Positions 59,975 through 64,000 of a stretch of 64,000 nt of DNA are shown here, in pieces. A program made the translations under genes and the position numbers. The stretch is taken from contig NZ_CP109131.1 of assembly GCF_035917995.1 (NCBI RefSeq), forward strand, positions 2,046,001-2,110,000, written 5' to 3'. Numbering within the stretch: the first letter of the stretch is position 1; each line of letters begins with the position of its first letter. Under the pieces are notes generated by a model. It was given only the letters and a program-made list of their open reading frames with translations, ran no database searches and was not told where the DNA came from. This DNA is from Streptosporangium sp. NBC_01755 (GTDB taxonomy: Bacteria; Actinomycetota; Actinomycetes; Streptosporangiales; Streptosporangiaceae).

Positions 59975-61213
59975 GTGTTCCTCCGCCTCGCCCTCTCCTG
60001 CGCCCTGCTCGCCGGAGCCCTCACCGCACCGCGGTACGCACCGATACCGCCGATCCCCGCACCCGGCGCCCCCTCCGGCGCTCCGTCCGGCGCACTGTCC
60101 GGCGCCCCCTCCGGCGCTCCGGCTGGGGCGGCCGCCACGCAGCCCGCGACGGCACCGTGCAACGCGCCGTACCGGATCGACAAGACCCTGCCCAACGGGG
60201 CGCGCTGGCAGCTGTGCTGGGAGATGCGCAACGTCGAGGGGCTGACCCTGACCAGGGTCGTCTACACGCCGAGGAACCAGCGGGCGATCGCCGTGCTGCG
60301 CAGCACCTCGCTGGCCCAGATCCACGTGCCCTACGACAGGGGCCGGCCGCGCTACCACGACATCGGATCGCTGGGCTACACCGCCGTCCCGCTGCGGGCG
60401 GCCGACTGCCCGCTCGGCGAGCGTCGCGAGCAGTTCGTCTGCGTGACGACCAGGGCCCGCGGCCACGCGTACCTGAAGTCGGTCCCCGACCAGCCGAACC
60501 TGACCGCCCAGGGGCGTGACCTGGTGGTGTTCGCCGCCTTCCAGGTCGGCTGGTACACCTACCTGGCCGAATGGGCCTTCTCCGACGACGGCACGATCAC
60601 CCCGCGGGTGGGGGCCACCGGGTCACTCGCCGGATTCACCACCACGCCGGAGCACGGCTGGCCCATCGGGGTGGGCGACGACAAGTTCGAGGCGAGCCAC
60701 ACGCACAACATCTTCTGGCGCCTGGACTTCGACGTGGCGGGCCGGGCCGACGACGTCGTGGAGCAGTACGACTTCAGCGGCTCGGGCACCGCGAGCCGGC
60801 GGATCGAGCGGACGACGTTCACCACCGAGGCCAAGGCCGTCAGCAGGCCGATGCGCTGGTGGCGGGTGGTGGACCGCAAGGTGCGCAACGCCGACGGGCA
60901 CCGCGTCTCCTGGGAGATCAACAACTCCGACAGCGCCCAGTACCGGGGCCCCGCCGACGAGGCCTTCACCCGGGCCGATCTCTACGTCACCGACTACCGC
61001 TCCTGCGAGCGCCTGGCGAGCGTCAACCCGACCCCCCAGTGTGCCAAGTCCGTCGACCGCTACACCAACGGCGAGCGACTGACCGACCCGGTCCTGTGGG
61101 TCAACGTCGGCTACCACCACGTCCCCCGCGACGAGGACGCCGACCCCATGCCGAGCCACTGGCAGGGCTTCCGCATCACCCCCCGCGACGTCACCGCCAA
61201 GAACCCGTACTGA
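59975..61213 (+). CDS. Secreted copper amine oxidase-like protein with altered cofactor motif
   Basis: A 412-aa exported protein. The leader LRLALSCALLAGALTA is followed by an Ala/Pro/Gly-rich stalk (GAPSGAPSG repeats) and a domain aligning with the copper amine oxidase catalytic domain. The expected copper ligands are visible: HTH in ASHTHNIFWRLDFDV and the C-terminal His in YHHVPRDEDADPMPSHWQGF. The catalytic-base region is YHDIGSLGYTAVPL. The topaquinone motif Asn-Tyr-Asp/Glu is changed to Trp-Tyr-Thr (FQVGWYTYLAEWAF), which keeps the Tyr but loses the Asn. Starts at GTG 59975 after GGAG. Function may differ from amine oxidation. Confidence 0.78.
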   Translation: MFLRLALSCALLAGALTAPRYAPIPPIPAPGAPSGAPSGALSGAPSGAPAGAAATQPATAPCNAPYRIDKTLPNGARWQLCWEMRNVEGLTLTRVVYTPRNQRAIAVLRSTSLAQIHVPYDRGRPRYHDIGSLGYTAVPLRAADCPLGERREQFVCVTTRARGHAYLKSVPDQPNLTAQGRDLVVFAAFQVGWYTYLAEWAFSDDGTITPRVGATGSLAGFTTTPEHGWPIGVGDDKFEASHTHNIFWRLDFDVAGRADDVVEQYDFSGSGTASRRIERTTFTTEAKAVSRPMRWWRVVDRKVRNADGHRVSWEINNSDSAQYRGPADEAFTRADLYVTDYRSCERLASVNPTPQCAKSVDRYTNGERLTDPVLWVNVGYHHVPRDEDADPMPSHWQGFRITPRDVTAKNPY

Positions 61214-61230
61214 CGCCGCCGAGAACCTCC

Positions 61231-61344
61231 GCCCGGCACCTTCAAAAGCCCGCGCCCGGCACCACCGAGAACCCGTGCCCGGCACCTTCAAAAGCCCGTG
61301 CCGGGCACCGCCAAGGGTCCGTGCCCGGCGCCTCCGATGGCTGG
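61231..61344. repeat. 23-bp tandem repeats upstream of glgB
   Basis: Five degenerate 23-bp units starting gcccggcaccttcaaaag or gcccggcacc (61231, 61254, 61277, 61300, 61323). They fill the gap between the oxidase-like gene and the glgB promoter. No coding potential. Confidence 0.85.
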
Positions 61345-61513
61345 AAACGGTCGGCGGAGCGCGTTCCGACCTACCCATATAACCGACAAATCGCTACTTT
61401 TATCTCACCCAGATCTGCACGTTTTCCCGACACGCATGGTGATAGCGGACATGGGCATGGGTTGGGACACCCGAATAGGGCAAGGTAGGGGCTATCGATC
61501 TACAGGAGTAGCC

Positions 61514-63724
<2,211 letters not shown>

Positions 63725-63726
63725 CC

Positions 63727-63762
63727 AGTGCGGATGGTGAGAAATTTCTCACCATCCGCACT
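63727..63762 (+). terminator. Perfect 36-bp palindrome after glgB
   Basis: Arms of 18 bp (AGTGCGGATGGTGAGAAA and its complement) without a central spacer, starting 3 nt after the glgB stop. As RNA it would form a long stem with a tight loop; likely terminator. Confidence 0.85.
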
Positions 63763-63862
63763 ACTAGAGATCATCTTCCGAAGTTCCGGCCGCGACCGGC
63801 AAGATAGCCGAGCTCAACATCCGGCCCCGCCGAACCCCCGGCTTCCGAAGCCTCGCCGATGT

Positions 63863-64000
63863 CTGCGATTCACCACCGGGCACGGCGGCGCACCGGCCGG
63901 GGGCATCCTGGGTGTCGGCAGCGCAACCTCGGGGCACGCCGTGTTCTCGATCGCGGTGCGCGACGTGGCGGCCGTGTGCGCGGCGGTCGAACGGCTCGGC
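63863..64000 (+). CDS. VOC (glyoxalase/bleomycin resistance) family fragment at window edge
   Basis: The plus-strand frame LRFTTGHGGAPAGGILGVGS, ATSGHAVFSIAVRDVAAVCA and AVERLG resembles the second half of a glyoxalase/dioxygenase-fold (VOC) module, ending where the window ends. No family-like N-terminal half is visible upstream in the same frame, so the gene may itself be truncated, or the upstream part may be frameshifted. Function not assignable. Confidence 0.45.
   Translation, partial: MRFTTGHGGAPAGGILGVGSATSGHAVFSIAVRDVAAVCAAVERLG

Overview
The window is very GC-rich and tightly packed. It carries actinobacterial hallmarks: a GlgE maltosyl-transfer pathway, Scr1-type HTH/DUF397 pairs, PASTA-less Ser/Thr kinases and frequent 4-nt ATGA/GTGA gene overlaps. 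A filamentous actinomycete of the Streptosporangiales is my best guess, by inference only. I found no rRNA, tRNA or CRISPR array.

Layout. (1) 1-5.6 kb: three tandem paralogous membrane Ser/Thr kinases, the first cut by the window edge. (2) 5.7-11.4 kb: a YbaK-type tRNA editing protein, a Tat-exported flavin amine oxidase, a translationally coupled trio (coiled-coil protein, PP-loop enzyme, DppA-like D-aminopeptidase) and an enoyl-CoA hydratase. (3) 11.5-23.3 kb: alpha-glucan metabolism, with a GT4 glycosyltransferase, a debranching-type glucosidase and glgP on the minus strand, and glgE-treS-mak divergent on the plus strand. The branching enzyme glgB belongs to this pathway but lies at 61.5 kb. 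(4) 23.3-36 kb: a scrap heap of accessory DNA. It holds a 175-bp carboxypeptidase relic joined to a DedA relic, a secreted collagen-like protein, a truncated pglW (BREX/Pgl defence), an HNH nuclease, a sigJ tail, an Scr1-type regulator split by an IS630-type element, a helicase relic, a second Scr1 regulator killed by a 16-bp duplication, and an N-truncated HxlR gene. (5) 35.8-54.3 kb: the most interesting region, described below. (6) 54.4-64 kb: a DksA/TraR-like protein, small proteins, a secreted M14 carboxypeptidase, a pair of secreted proteins including a copper-amine-oxidase homologue with an altered cofactor motif, glgB, and the edge of a VOC-family gene.

The 35.8-54.3 kb locus. A minus-strand operon with 4-nt overlaps encodes a ComA-type phosphosulfolactate synthase, two aspartase/fumarase-superfamily lyases and an ACC-deaminase/D-cysteine-desulfhydrase-type PLP enzyme. 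That is the same enzyme set as the bacterial coenzyme M pathway known from Xanthobacter. The operon also holds an unrecognised Cys-rich protein and a DUF1116 protein. Around it sit homologues of most of the conserved Nit1C/Sll0783-0787 neighbourhood: an Sll0783-type protein, an AIR-synthase-like protein, a GNAT, a radical SAM protein and an MSMEG_0565-type glycosyltransferase. No nitrilase is present. FdrA, carbamate kinase, a CoA-disulfide-reductase-like flavoprotein, an amidohydrolase and an OsmC protein complete the locus. FdrA + DUF1116 + carbamate kinase is the logic of oxamate transcarbamoylation, in which carbamoyl phosphate yields ATP. I infer an uncharacterised catabolic route for a nitrogen compound that uses coenzyme M or a related sulfonated thiol and ends in carbamoyl phosphate. 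Two divergent promoters in this locus share a CTATAGTA-type operator.
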